From contig NW_005200507.1 in the NCBI RefSeq assembly GCF_000372725.1, positions 880,737 to 944,736 of the forward strand: 64,000 bases of DNA. Reading direction: 5' to 3'. Positions within the stretch are counted from its first letter, which is position 1. Every line of letters begins with the position of its first letter. The position numbers and the translations under genes are program-made. Origin of the DNA: Emiliania huxleyi CCMP1516 (lineage: Eukaryota; Haptophyta; Isochrysidales; Noelaerhabdaceae). The notes beneath the pieces were generated by a model that was not told the origin of the DNA, ran no database searches, and was given only the letters and a program-made list of their open reading frames with translations. This document shows positions 1 to 8,431 of this stretch, piece by piece.

Positions 1-54
1 CCTCATGGGGCACAAGAAAGAGGCTCTACGGGGGGGGGTCTGACTGTGTACGGT

Positions 55-300
55 CTGTGCTGCTGTCGGGCTGTCAGCGCTGCTGTCAGGCCACTGTGTG
101 CTGTCGGGCTGTCAGGCAGCTGTCAGGCTGTCACGTTAGGGCCTGACAGCGACGGAGCGCCTCGCCTGTCAGGCTCTGCTGTCAGGCTGTCAGATACGTG
201 CTGTCAGGCTGTCAGAGAAAGTGCTGTCAGCGCTGTCAGGCTGTCGGGCACTGTCAGGCGCTGTCCGGGGTTTGCTGTCAGGCTGTCAGACCAGGGCTCA
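55..300. repeat. CTGTCAGG minisatellite
   Basis: An irregular tandem array is built on the core CTGTCAGGCTGTCAG, with variants CTGTCGGGCTGTCAG and CTGTCAGCGCTGTCAGG. Unit length varies, so it looks like an old minisatellite. The open frame across it is a by-product of the repeat and not a convincing protein. Confidence 0.85.
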
Positions 301-1249
301 GCCGCCTCACCGCGCACGGAGCGCGAGGCTGCGCGTGGCGATGAGCGGCCGATGCTAGCGCCACACGGGCCGGCGCTGTTATTTTGTGCTAAGCAGAGTG
401 TTGATTATTATGCGGTTGTTCCTGGCTCCCGCTCGGCACCGGTGGCTGAGGCGTGAGGGGAAGAGCATGTAGGACATGGAGGTCATCTGAACGGATGTGT
501 AGACTCGCTCTCGCTCATGGTGTTCGCGCTGATTTCCATGTAGTACGGCTCGTCAGTTTTGGCACACGAGCAGCGAGAAATGGGCGGGGGGGGCTCAGCC
601 GTGCAAAAAGCATCAATTAATAATAGTAGTGAAGAAATAATGCCCGGCCGTCCATGAAGTCCGTCTCGATCTGGAGGACCCCGTGAGGACCAGATCAGGT
701 TCGCATTGTCGTAGCCGGAGGGGATGTTGACCTTTAGCTCTTGTGGGGCCACCTTTGCGCTTTGGTTTTTTCCCCACTGACCACTCGGGCAACTTTTACC
801 AGATGCAAAGTTGCGCCTTACCATTCGGGCAAATTCGATTGCATTTTACCACTCGGGCAAACTCGATGAAACGGGCGGACGGAAAACGCGTTTGCGGCAG
901 CTCGCCCGAGAGCTATGTATGAAGCGGCCGGCGCGCCACCGCAGCTCACCGATGGAGCTTGCGGAGCGGCTCAATCCACTGGCGCAGCAGCATCGCGACC
1001 CATTCTCCAAGCACGGCCTCTGGCGTTGCGATTGCACAGAGAGCGAGCAATAGTCGCCAAAAACACTGATCTGTGTGCAGCGGATCTCCATGGCGGTCGC
1101 GCCCAGCGAAGGGACAACCGCAGGCCTCGGATGCTCGCCCGGAAGCGGACCCACCGTGCGAGTTGCAGACCCGGAGGAGGCCGACCCAGCTCACACCCAG
1201 TGAGGCCATGCCCAGGGTCAGGCATAGAAGGGGGGTGTTTTTCCGTCCG
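301..1249. other. Intergenic, no gene recognised
   Basis: Open frames here overlap on both strands, have no recognisable domain and look like GC-driven chance frames. The phrase 'accactcgggcaaa' recurs in slightly varied form near 780, 820 and 850, giving a small local repeat. Confidence 0.4.
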
Positions 1250-1480
1250 TCCCCCGTCCCCCTCTTCCTGTCTCTCTTCGCAGTCTCTCTCCGATTCTTG
1301 TTGCGACCTTCATGCCCGACGCCGCCGCCGCCTGCCGGTCCCTTGTTCTCGCGGCTTCTTTCGCCTTTCGGCGCAACTCCGCCCTCCTCGCAGCATATCT
1401 TGGCCCCTCGAGGACGAGGTCTATCGAGCTCTCCTCGCGCAAGGACGACTCTTCTGACGCCCACTGCGATCATTTAGTTG
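1250..1480 (+). repeat. Dispersed repeat R6, copy 1
   Basis: This stretch is closely similar, base for base over most of its length, to 63,665-63,960 on the same strand. Shared stretches include 'ctctcttcgcagtctctctc' and 'gcggcttctttcgcctttcg'. Copy 2 carries about 80 bp that this copy lacks. The minus strand of both copies has a matching open frame rich in Arg, Lys and Ala (AARTRDRQAAA...), so the family may derive from a coding element. The family is not identified. Confidence 0.8.
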
Positions 1481-1639
1481 CGCACTTGGAGCACTTGGAG
1501 TGCAGTTATCAACCGCACATCCAGGGCTTGCCCATCCCGGAGTGGTTCGACTCCACATAAATCCGAGACGGTGATGGGAGGGTCGTGTGGTGGTCTCAGG
1601 CCCAGTGAGGTAGTGCATCTGACTATCCCGGATCCTGCT

Positions 1640-1850
1640 GAACAAGTTCCTCTTGTAGCTCGATCGGTCACACCGCCATCGCCGTCGGGCGGGGAGAGGG
1701 GGGACGACACTGCCTCGGCAGCGTGCACCTCGATCCTGTACCGTGTTTGTTATGACCCCCCCCAATGAACACACCAGTGAGGGAGGGCGAGACGATCGAG
1801 GGGTCCCGTACCATGCGGAATCGACCCTATCAAGTGCTCAAGTACTCAAG
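1640..1850. repeat. Two adjoining dispersed repeats (R7, R8)
   Basis: At 1655-1755 lies R7 (starts near 'gctcgatcggtcacaccgcc', ends 'gtgcacctcgatcctgta'), which recurs at 5445-5655. At 1783-1850 lies R8 ('gacgatcgaggggtcccgta'), which recurs in inverted orientation at 7779-7838 next to a MITE copy. Neither contains a recognisable gene. Confidence 0.75.
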
Positions 1851-2023
1851 GAGTGGTCTTTCTTCTGGTGAGCCTGTGTGTGTGCCAGTCCGCGCCAGTC
1901 TGCGCCCTTGTCGTGCCAGTGTGCTGTGAGAGAGGCTTGTATCTTAAGAATTCTTCTGTTGGACGCCTGACGTAGCCCGCCTGCCCGCGCGGCACGACTC
2001 GCACCACCCAAGCTCAAACCATC

Positions 2024-2818
2024 ATGTCGGCAGCTATGTCGGGCGAGCAGGAGGTGCGAGATTTTCTCAAGGCGCAGGGGATGGAGGAGTACACTTCGGC
2101 GCTGATATACAACGGGTTTTACATGTCGGTCGACTCCCTGCGGGAGGCGACGTATGAGGAGCTGCTTGACTGCAACGTCAAGCCTCTGCACGCGAAGCTG
2201 ATCCTGTCGAGCCTCCAGCAGAGCGCTCACAGCGCGCCGCTCTCGGAGGAGGAGCAGGAGCGCCAGCGCCTCGCCTCCTTCCTCAGCATGATTGGCTGTG
2301 CGGGCTCGGAGGAGGCGCTCGTGGCGGGCGGTCTGGGCTCGCTCTCGCGGCTCAAGGGCCGACCCGAGGAGGATCTAGTGAAAGCTGGCGTGAAGCCGGT
2401 GCACGCGCGGCTGATCATGTCCAGCCTGGACACGGTCCACGGCGACGGCGCGGCCGGCGGCGGGCTGCGCAGCGAGACGCCGCGGGCAGGCGGCGCCTAC
2501 AGCACCGCGGACGGGGACGACGGCATCTCGCTGCTGGGACGGAAGCGGAAGAGCGACCCAAAGAACTGGCGCTTCCTCCTGCTCACCGGCATGCTGCTCA
2601 CGGCGCTCGCGCTCGGATGGCTCGCCGCCTTTGGACCGCCAGGAGGAGGAGCCGCGGCGGCGGCACCGCCGCCGGCCGGGGGACTGCAGCAGCTGCACAA
2701 GGGCAAGGGCGGCGGCGGTAAAGGCTTCGGAGGGCTAAAGCGGAGGGGCGCGAGGGGCGGAGAGCGGCGCAACGCTACGCACGCGTGGGTCGAGGGGGTG
2801 ACCAAGAAGCCGTCGTGA
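2024..2818 (+). CDS. Tandem SAM-like domain membrane protein
   Basis: A 264-residue protein in a single exon. Residues about 7-66 form a SAM-like helical domain (FLKAQGMEEYTSALIYNGF, then LKxxHAKLILSSL). Residues about 75-130 form a second, shorter SAM-like unit ending VKPVHARLIMSSL, which mirrors the first. After a Gly-rich linker and the basic patch GRKRKSDPKNWR comes one hydrophobic segment (about 184-203, FLLLTGMLLTALALGWLAAF), then a Pro/Gly-rich basic tail. SAM domains mediate protein-protein self-association; a membrane-anchored scaffold is a reasonable inference. The second ATG at 2039 (MSGEQEV) is an equally good start. No specific orthologue is recognised. Confidence 0.75.
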   Translation: MSAAMSGEQEVRDFLKAQGMEEYTSALIYNGFYMSVDSLREATYEELLDCNVKPLHAKLILSSLQQSAHSAPLSEEEQERQRLASFLSMIGCAGSEEALVAGGLGSLSRLKGRPEEDLVKAGVKPVHARLIMSSLDTVHGDGAAGGGLRSETPRAGGAYSTADGDDGISLLGRKRKSDPKNWRFLLLTGMLLTALALGWLAAFGPPGGGAAAAAPPPAGGLQQLHKGKGGGGKGFGGLKRRGARGGERRNATHAWVEGVTKKPS

Positions 2819-3169
2819 CGCTCGCTCGGACGCTCTCTCGCGCCGCTTCCTGTGCGGGCTGCTGCCCTCGTGGCCTCGCGACAACCGGGCTGGCTCTCTC
2901 GCCTTGCGAGCCGGCGCCGCGAAGCACCGGGAAGCGAGGCAGGGACGGCTGTGGAATCTGTGGTCGAGAGACGAGAGGTGAGAGCGAGAGAGCCCCGAGA
3001 GGGGCTCTGATTTGAGTGTGTGCGTGGGGCGCGCGCGGTGGCGGTTTGGCCCGCCGCGGGAGCGGGACCGCGTGACCCTCCCACCCGGGTTCGAGTTTGT
3101 AGAGCGGTCTGTAACTGACGGAAGATATAAATATGGCACATCGTTCGCACCCGGTCGCCCCTCGTGCTA

Positions 3170-4768
3170 TCACCCTGCCTCGTCTATGTGCTGGCTGCTG
3201 CCACGCTGTTTCGGAAGTGTGCGCTGGCTCGCCGCCGCACCCCCGCCCCGTCCGCGTCTCTCCCCGCCCTTCCGTCCTGTTTCATGGCCGGCGCGGCGCC
3301 GCTGCTCGCGGCGGCGCGCGTGTGGCCCTAGGTGTGGCCGCGCCCACGGCGGGCTCAGGCCGAGGATGCGGTGCAGCGCCGCTAGCAGGTCCGCGGTCTC
3401 GCCGCCCTCGAGGTCGTGCACGCGCGGCAGGTTGAAGTAGAGCGCGTCGCTGCGTCTCTGCGCGGTGCAGTTCTTCCGCTCGTACAGGCGGGGCCTCGCC
3501 GCCAGCACCTCTTCCGCGCGGCAGCCTCTGCGCAGGCCGAGGTGGACGCACGCCTGGTCGAGCAGCGGCCGGCTCGCGCTCCTCAGCCAGCGGTGGCCCT
3601 GCTGCCGCACCTCGCTCGCGGCGGCGTACCGCCCTCCCGTCGCCGCGGCGAGCGCGCGGTACGTCCCCGTCGCGTGCCCGCAGTTCAGCGACTCGAGCAG
3701 CCCCGCCGAGCCGCACGCAAGCCAGACCGCATTGGCCTCGTGCGCGCCAGCCACAGAGACCACCAGCCAGGCGCGCGACCAGAGCCGTACCTGCGCCGCG
3801 GCGCCGTAGCAGCCTCCCGGACCCCGGCCCAAGTCCTCCGCGTCGCCCGCGTCCTCGAAGCGCACCCCCGCTGCGCGAGCCGCAAGCGACACCGCGCGAG
3901 CCACCGACGGCCGGTTCACCCATGCGCTCTGCGTCCGGCGCGTGAGCAGCACGATGACCCTCCGCCCGCCGGCCTCGGGCGCCGCCGCCGGCAGCCCGAG
4001 CAGCGCGCGCGCCTGCGAGCGCAGCGCCTCCCCCGTCGCCGCGCGGGCGGCGGCGCCGGCGCGCCCCGACACCGCCTCCAGCGCATCGAGCATCGCGTGC
4101 CGGCCGCCGAGCGCAGCGTCGGACCACCTCGCGCGGATAAGCGCGTCGAAGCAGGTGTACGCTCGCGGCCCCGGCGCGATGTCGCGGCACAGGAGCACCG
4201 ACTTCCCGCCGATTGCCGCCGCCGCCGCCCGCGAGGGAGCGGACCCGTTGCCCAGCGCCTCCACCGCCACGCGGGCGCTGGCGAGGGCGAGCAGGGCAAA
4301 CATCTCGGACGGCTCGCCGCGCGAGACCAGAGCGGGAAGGCCGGAGGCGCCGCCGCACGCCGTCCGGTTGGAGGCGACCTGAGGCAGCGCCACCCAGACC
4401 GCCTCGGCGGCACGCGCTGCCAGCGCCGCACCAAAGCGGCCGAGGCCGGGAAGCTCGGACCGCGCCGCAGCCGCGACCAGCACGCACGCCGATGCCCAGT
4501 GGGCCAGGTTGGACCAGTCGAGCGACGTCCCGTGCTTTGACGCCACCGCCACCGTTAGTCCCGGCCGGGTCGAGACGCTCGCGCCTGCGCCGAGCGAGGA
4601 GCGGCGGACGAGGCGAAGCCGGGCCACGTCGCCGCCGCACGAGTAGTGGGCCAGGCAGACGTCCCGGCGGACCTCCAGTAGCGGCATGTGCGGCTGTGTG
4701 GCGCCACAAAAAAAAACGGCCCGAACACGCACAAGCTCAGACAGTCCCGAGAAAGGGATAGACCGCAA
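3170..4768 (-). CDS. GT61-like glycosyltransferase
   Basis: A single-exon frame of up to 532 residues. Two features fit the GT61 (DUF563) family. One is the strand-plus-basic motif RRVIVLLTRRTQSAWVNRPS at about 268-287. The other is SVAGAHEANAVWLACGS at about 337-353, which corresponds to the family's 'vHGAgLTN..Fm.pGs' nucleotide-sugar-binding segment followed by a LLESLNCG strand. The aligned GAHEAN replaces the usual GAGLTN, so catalytic competence is uncertain. The family transfers xylose, GlcNAc or arabinose to glycoproteins or glycans in the secretory pathway. The N-terminus has a weak hydrophobic stretch, so the true start may be downstream. The basic C-terminal tail after about residue 485 may be untranslated if an intron is missed. 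Confidence 0.55.
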   Translation of the reverse strand: MRSIPFSGLSELVRVRAVFFCGATQPHMPLLEVRRDVCLAHYSCGGDVARLRLVRRSSLGAGASVSTRPGLTVAVASKHGTSLDWSNLAHWASACVLVAAAARSELPGLGRFGAALAARAAEAVWVALPQVASNRTACGGASGLPALVSRGEPSEMFALLALASARVAVEALGNGSAPSRAAAAAIGGKSVLLCRDIAPGPRAYTCFDALIRARWSDAALGGRHAMLDALEAVSGRAGAAARAATGEALRSQARALLGLPAAAPEAGGRRVIVLLTRRTQSAWVNRPSVARAVSLAARAAGVRFEDAGDAEDLGRGPGGCYGAAAQVRLWSRAWLVVSVAGAHEANAVWLACGSAGLLESLNCGHATGTYRALAAATGGRYAAASEVRQQGHRWLRSASRPLLDQACVHLGLRRGCRAEEVLAARPRLYERKNCTAQRRSDALYFNLPRVHDLEGGETADLLAALHRILGLSPPWARPHLGPHARRREQRRRAGHETGRKGGERRGRGGGAAASQRTLPKQRGSSQHIDEAG

Positions 4769-4917
4769 CGACAGTCAGAAGTCAGCGCTGGGTCCCAGGG
4801 CGAATGCGATGACGGCCTCTAGTGTGAGCTCTAGCTAGTGAGCTCATCGCTACTAACTATATGCAGCGAGTTAGTTAGGAGCCGACCGACCGACCCAGCG
4901 ACCCTCGCGTCCGGTGC

Positions 4918-5575
4918 TCACCGACGGCCGGGCGGGCCACCCGCCCACGCGCCGCCTACGCGCAGCGCGTGCGCCGCAAACTCGCCCGCCGACAGCGCCG
5001 GCCAGTCGCCATCGGCCGTCGCGAGAGGCCTGCCCGGCTGTCGCCGCGGGGCCCCCACGAACACCACGCGTCGGATGCGGTGCCGCGCGAACTCGCGCGC
5101 AAAGTGCACGCCCCACGCCCGCCGCAGCGTCGTAGCGAAGTAGGACCGCGCCTCCTTCGCGCTACGCGCGCCGATCCGCCTCCAGTGCTGCTTGGTCCTT
5201 GGATGCCGAATCCACCACACAGTCGAACAGCTGGTGCAGGTCGTCCGACGCCTCCGCGTAGGCCCCGACAACGAGGCTGCGCACGGTGCCAAACGAGCGC
5301 AGCACGGAGGAAACGGCGTCCCTCGAGCCGTTGTTCCATGCCTGCACGTGCGGCTTGGCATCGAGCGCCGCCGCCCGCGCCTCGTAGTCGCGCTGGACAA
5401 GGTTCGCCCTGTCGGCGACAGCGCCGCCCTGGCCATCGAAACCAGATCCTCTTGTAGCTCGATCGGTCACACCGCCATCACCGCCGACGTCTCCCAGTGT
5501 GGTATTGCTAAAAATCTCTCTCTCCCACAGCCAGTGAGACGATCGAGAGAGAGAGAGATTTTTGAAGACCAACAA
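4918..5575 (-). pseudogene. Broken mobile-element-associated ORF fragment
   Basis: Minus-strand protein-like sequence is split between frames. It includes stretches such as AKEARSYFATTLRRAWGVHF and FGTVRSLVVGAYAEASDDL. These look like a conserved C-terminal segment that I associate with repetitive retroelement-type ORFs in algal genomes, but I cannot name the family. It is incomplete and clearly broken, and merges at its 5' side into repeat R7. It is read as a fossil fragment. Confidence 0.4.
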
Positions 5576-5655
5576 GAAATCAGCATGCCCGGAGAGGGGG
5601 GACGACCTGCTTCAGCAGCGTGCACCTCGATCCTGTATGTACCGTGTTTGAGAGA
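5445..5655 (+). repeat. R7 copy 2 interrupted by a hairpin insert
   Basis: The flanks match R7 at 1655-1755 but are separated by about 100 bp absent from that copy. The insert holds an almost perfect palindrome: AAAAATCTCTCTCTC near 5512 pairs with GAGAGAGAGAGATTTTT near 5550. It then runs into 'gaagaccaacaagaaatc', a motif shared with R5 at 13,940, 55,920 and 62,530. The insert is therefore a small secondary element. Confidence 0.7.
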
Positions 5656-5958
5656 GAGAAGCCATCAGGCGCCTCCCGTTCGACTCTTGCTGTCGCCCTC
5701 GCCGTGTGTTTTTTTTCTCTTCTCTTCTTCGTGTGTTCTCTGTGTTTGTCAAGCTTCCGCATGAAGTAACGCGCCTCTTCCTTATTTCCAGCGCAGCTGC
5801 CACTCAGTACGTGCGCCAACGACGCCTGTGGCGGCTCACTGTCTTAGGTAGGTAGGTAGAAAGGAAGAAAGAAAGAAAGAAAAAGGTAGGTAGAAAGGAC
5901 TGGAGACCTCAGAAGTGCGCCGAATTCTTTTGCACATATCTTTACGGACGGTGGCAAA

Positions 5959-7035
5959 ATGTGTGTGCTGATCACTTTGCTCGCCGCCGCCGCCGGTTCG
6001 ACGGCTCGCTGCGAGCCCACGGCGTGCGGGCAGGCGCCCGCGGCCTCTGCCTCCTGCCCTCTCGCCGCCTCGTCGGCCACCTCTGACGTCGGGCCACAGC
6101 CGACGGTTCAGCCGTCGAATCTGTACTTTTTCAACGCGGCGGGCGTGCCCGTGACGATCTCGTACGTGGCTAAGGACGGCTCCGAGACAACCAGAGCGCG
6201 CCTGGCGCCCGGACTCCGCCGACTCCTGCCCTCCCTCTCTGGGGAGGTCTGGCGCGTGCGCGCCCTGCGGCCAGGACACCCCCTCGACCAGCAGGCGTGC
6301 CCCCCCCCCCCCCCCTTTTGTCGAGCCTCGACGCGCCCGGGGGGGGGAAAAATCCCCTCCGGGGGACAAAGACCCCCTCCGGAGGCCCCCCCCCCCCCCC
6401 CCCCGCAGCTGCTCCTCGAGCACCGGGTCGGCATCGTCCAGATCAAGGACTGCGACTGCCCGCAGCCCGAGTTTGTCGACTGCCAGAAGCCGCCCTTCCG
6501 CCGCCCGCCCGGCACGCCCAACGACCCCGTGGCCTTTGAGAACCACGCCGGCGCCCCCCTCGACCTCTTTTACTGGAATGGCACGTGTGAAGAGATGATC
6601 TCTTGGGACGCGGTGGGCGGTGTGCAGCCGGCGCAGCGCAAGCCCATCCAGTCGACGCACGGGCACACCTTCCGCGCCCGCTCCGCCGCCTCGCGCCATC
6701 TCCTCATGCAGCACACCCTCGCCGACCTCGTCATCCGGCCATGCGACGACGAGACGCGCCGCGCCGCCGTCCGCGCCGCCTCGCCGCGCGCCATCGCGCT
6801 GCGGCGGGCGACGGCCGACCTTGAGCAGGAGCAGGAGGAGCTGCGCGCGCAGCTCGAGGCCGCCCTCGCCGCCCTCGCCGCGCGCCTCGCCGCGGCAGGA
6901 GGAGCTCCGGCGGCGGCGAACGCGACGACGACGCTGCCGCTGCACAGCGGCGCGCTCGGCAGCGGCCTCGGCCTCGGCGCCGCGACAAAGGCGCGGTGGG
7001 CGATCGGCGCCACCGGGGCGTCCTTGCTCTCATGA
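5959..7035 (+). CDS. Secreted protein with two VHL-beta-like domains
   Basis: A frame of 358 residues. Residues 1-17 (MCVLITLLAAAAGSTAR) resemble a signal peptide. Residues about 53-100 (LYFFNAAGVPVTISYVAKDG...LSGEVWRVRAL) and about 193-265 (VAFENHAGAPLDLFYWNGTC...HGHTFRARS) both follow the VHL beta-domain pattern: 'v.F.N.s..pv.l.W.d..G', a proline-rich line, then a 'T..gh.f...' strand. A C-terminal helix is rich in Glu, Gln and Ala. VHL beta domains bind hydroxyproline-type ligands in animal VHL. Here the setting looks extracytoplasmic, so the role is unknown. A homopolymer-rich insert between the two domains is probably an intron (see 6295-6408). Confidence 0.6.
   Translation: MCVLITLLAAAAGSTARCEPTACGQAPAASASCPLAASSATSDVGPQPTVQPSNLYFFNAAGVPVTISYVAKDGSETTRARLAPGLRRLLPSLSGEVWRVRALRPGHPLDQQACPPPPPFCRASTRPGGGKIPSGGQRPPPEAPPPPPPQLLLEHRVGIVQIKDCDCPQPEFVDCQKPPFRRPPGTPNDPVAFENHAGAPLDLFYWNGTCEEMISWDAVGGVQPAQRKPIQSTHGHTFRARSAASRHLLMQHTLADLVIRPCDDETRRAAVRAASPRAIALRRATADLEQEQEELRAQLEAALAALAARLAAAGGAPAAANATTTLPLHSGALGSGLGLGAATKARWAIGATGASLLS
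6295..6408 (+). other. Probable 114-nt GC-AG intron, C/G homopolymers
   Basis: The segment opens CAG|GCGTGC and closes CCCGCAG|CTG. Its length is divisible by three, so the frame stays open whether or not it is spliced. It consists of long C runs, a G run and complementary blocks ('cccctccgggggacaaag', 'accccctccggagg') that could fold. It separates two conserved domains and encodes only Pro/Arg-rich filler, which is why I read it as an intron. Without transcripts it could instead be a translated linker. Confidence 0.5.
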
Positions 7036-7399
7036 CGAGTCGGTGTGAAGGTTGTGCCGTGTGTGGACCACCGCGTCCGGACGAGTCGAGAGTTGCACGA
7101 CGTGATGGTCGAATGTGTTGTGAGATGTGAGACCGGGGGCCGCCGGGTCAGCTTCGTCGCACACCGAGCCGCTGCACTCTCCCGTCGCCCGTATGTTTTG
7201 GTGTTGATTACTGGTATACTAGAAGACCTCAGACTCGCCTGCGACCCCTCGTCCCCTCCCTCCACGTTGCAACAGCGACCTGCGTGTGCGTCGCCGTGCC
7301 CGTGGGCTGTGCGGGGAGTCGGAGTGCGCGCCGTTGGGGGGCACTTAGAGTCTTGTACTTGAACTTGTGCTCTTAGACTGCACTGTTATACGCGTAACA

Positions 7400-7785
7400 T
7401 TAACTTATAACTTTGGGCCCCAAGTGCTTTGGGCCTAACTTACCACTAACAGTTGCGCTAGTGTTGGCTGAAATCCTTAACGTTGTTCAAGTGTTCACCC
7501 CAGCCCTTGGGGGCCTTGCTGTTACTGTTTTGTTGCTCTGTTGTTACTCTGTTGTTCAGTGGTCAGCAAGCAGAAAATGCCAAAAAAACGGGTAAAACGC
7601 CCGAAAATACCCATTTTTTAAAAGGTATTTTCGGGTATTACCCGTTCTGGACGCTGGAGATCGTCGTGGGTCACTGGTAGGCCTTCCTGACTGGTTGTTC
7701 AGTCGGCCTAACGTTAGCTACTCGAGTACTGAGTACTGTTGTTGGGGAGCCCCACTGTTGTTCTGTTGTTGCTGAGCACTTGAGC
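7400..7785 (+). mobile_element. hAT-like MITE, copy 1 (decayed ends)
   Basis: The interior matches the reverse complement of the intact copy at 23,882-24,250. It includes 'gtgttggctgaaatcctta', 'gtcagcaagcagaaaatgcc' and the central palindrome gaaaatacc...ggtattttcggg. The terminal inverted repeat is not preserved. The right side runs straight into repeat R8 at about 7779. There is no coding capacity. Confidence 0.8.
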
Positions 7786-8431
7786 ACTGGATAGGGTCGA
7801 TTCCGCATGGGACGGGACCCCTCGATCGTCTCGCCCTCAGTTGTTACTCGTGTTAAATTAACACTCAGGGTGGCTACTATAGAGTCTCTCACATAGTACT
7901 CATCTTTTTAACGACCCTAAAAGAGCTCGCGGTACAACACGCGTCGCGCGGGCGGACCCTCGTCACAGCTCACAGCTCACATTTTACTATAGGCCGAATA
8001 TCCCGCGAGGCGCACGCACGGACGACACACTCACACACACTCACACAGGACAGCGACGACACACACGATTTTTAAGCAACCCTTTTCCTGGCTCACAAGC
8101 TAAAGATGTTCCACGGACGGGCCCCCACACGCATGGGAGCCCCGGGTACTCTCTAGCTGTACTCGTCTAGGCAGGTGTTTCGATTTAAGGCGCGGTTATT
8201 GGGGGGGGGGGGGAGCGGGGTCCCGCTCCCGGTGTCCTCCCACAAGAAACGAGAAACGAGAGGCTCCGACGCGACCACATGCATCTTGCATCAGCGTATG
8301 CAGCATGCAGCTCAGAAAGTCTCACTTCAGTGTAACATTACATTCGCGTCGCCCCGGCCCCCGCGCGCGAGACACCGGACAGAATGCGAGACGGCACAGA
8401 CAAGTGACAACCACGATGCGTGTGTGATGGC
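7786..8431. other. Intergenic and 3' flank of SHPRH-like gene
   Basis: The sequence holds the R8 repeat (to about 7838), short CA-rich and TC-rich stretches and a run of about 14 G near 8204. No protein-coding signal is visible on either strand apart from chance frames. The segment next to 8431 should contain the 3' UTR of the minus-strand SNF2 gene. Confidence 0.45.

Noticed and set aside
1-300. CRISPR-like array at the window start
   Set aside because: Units vary in length and sequence with no uniform repeat-spacer structure. It is a minisatellite in a eukaryotic genome.
3282-4709. Long Arg/Gly-rich open frames overlapping the glycosyltransferase on both strands
   Set aside because: Codon bias in GC-rich genes keeps alternative frames open. 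These have no domains and extreme Arg/Ala/Gly/Pro composition, typical of shadow frames.
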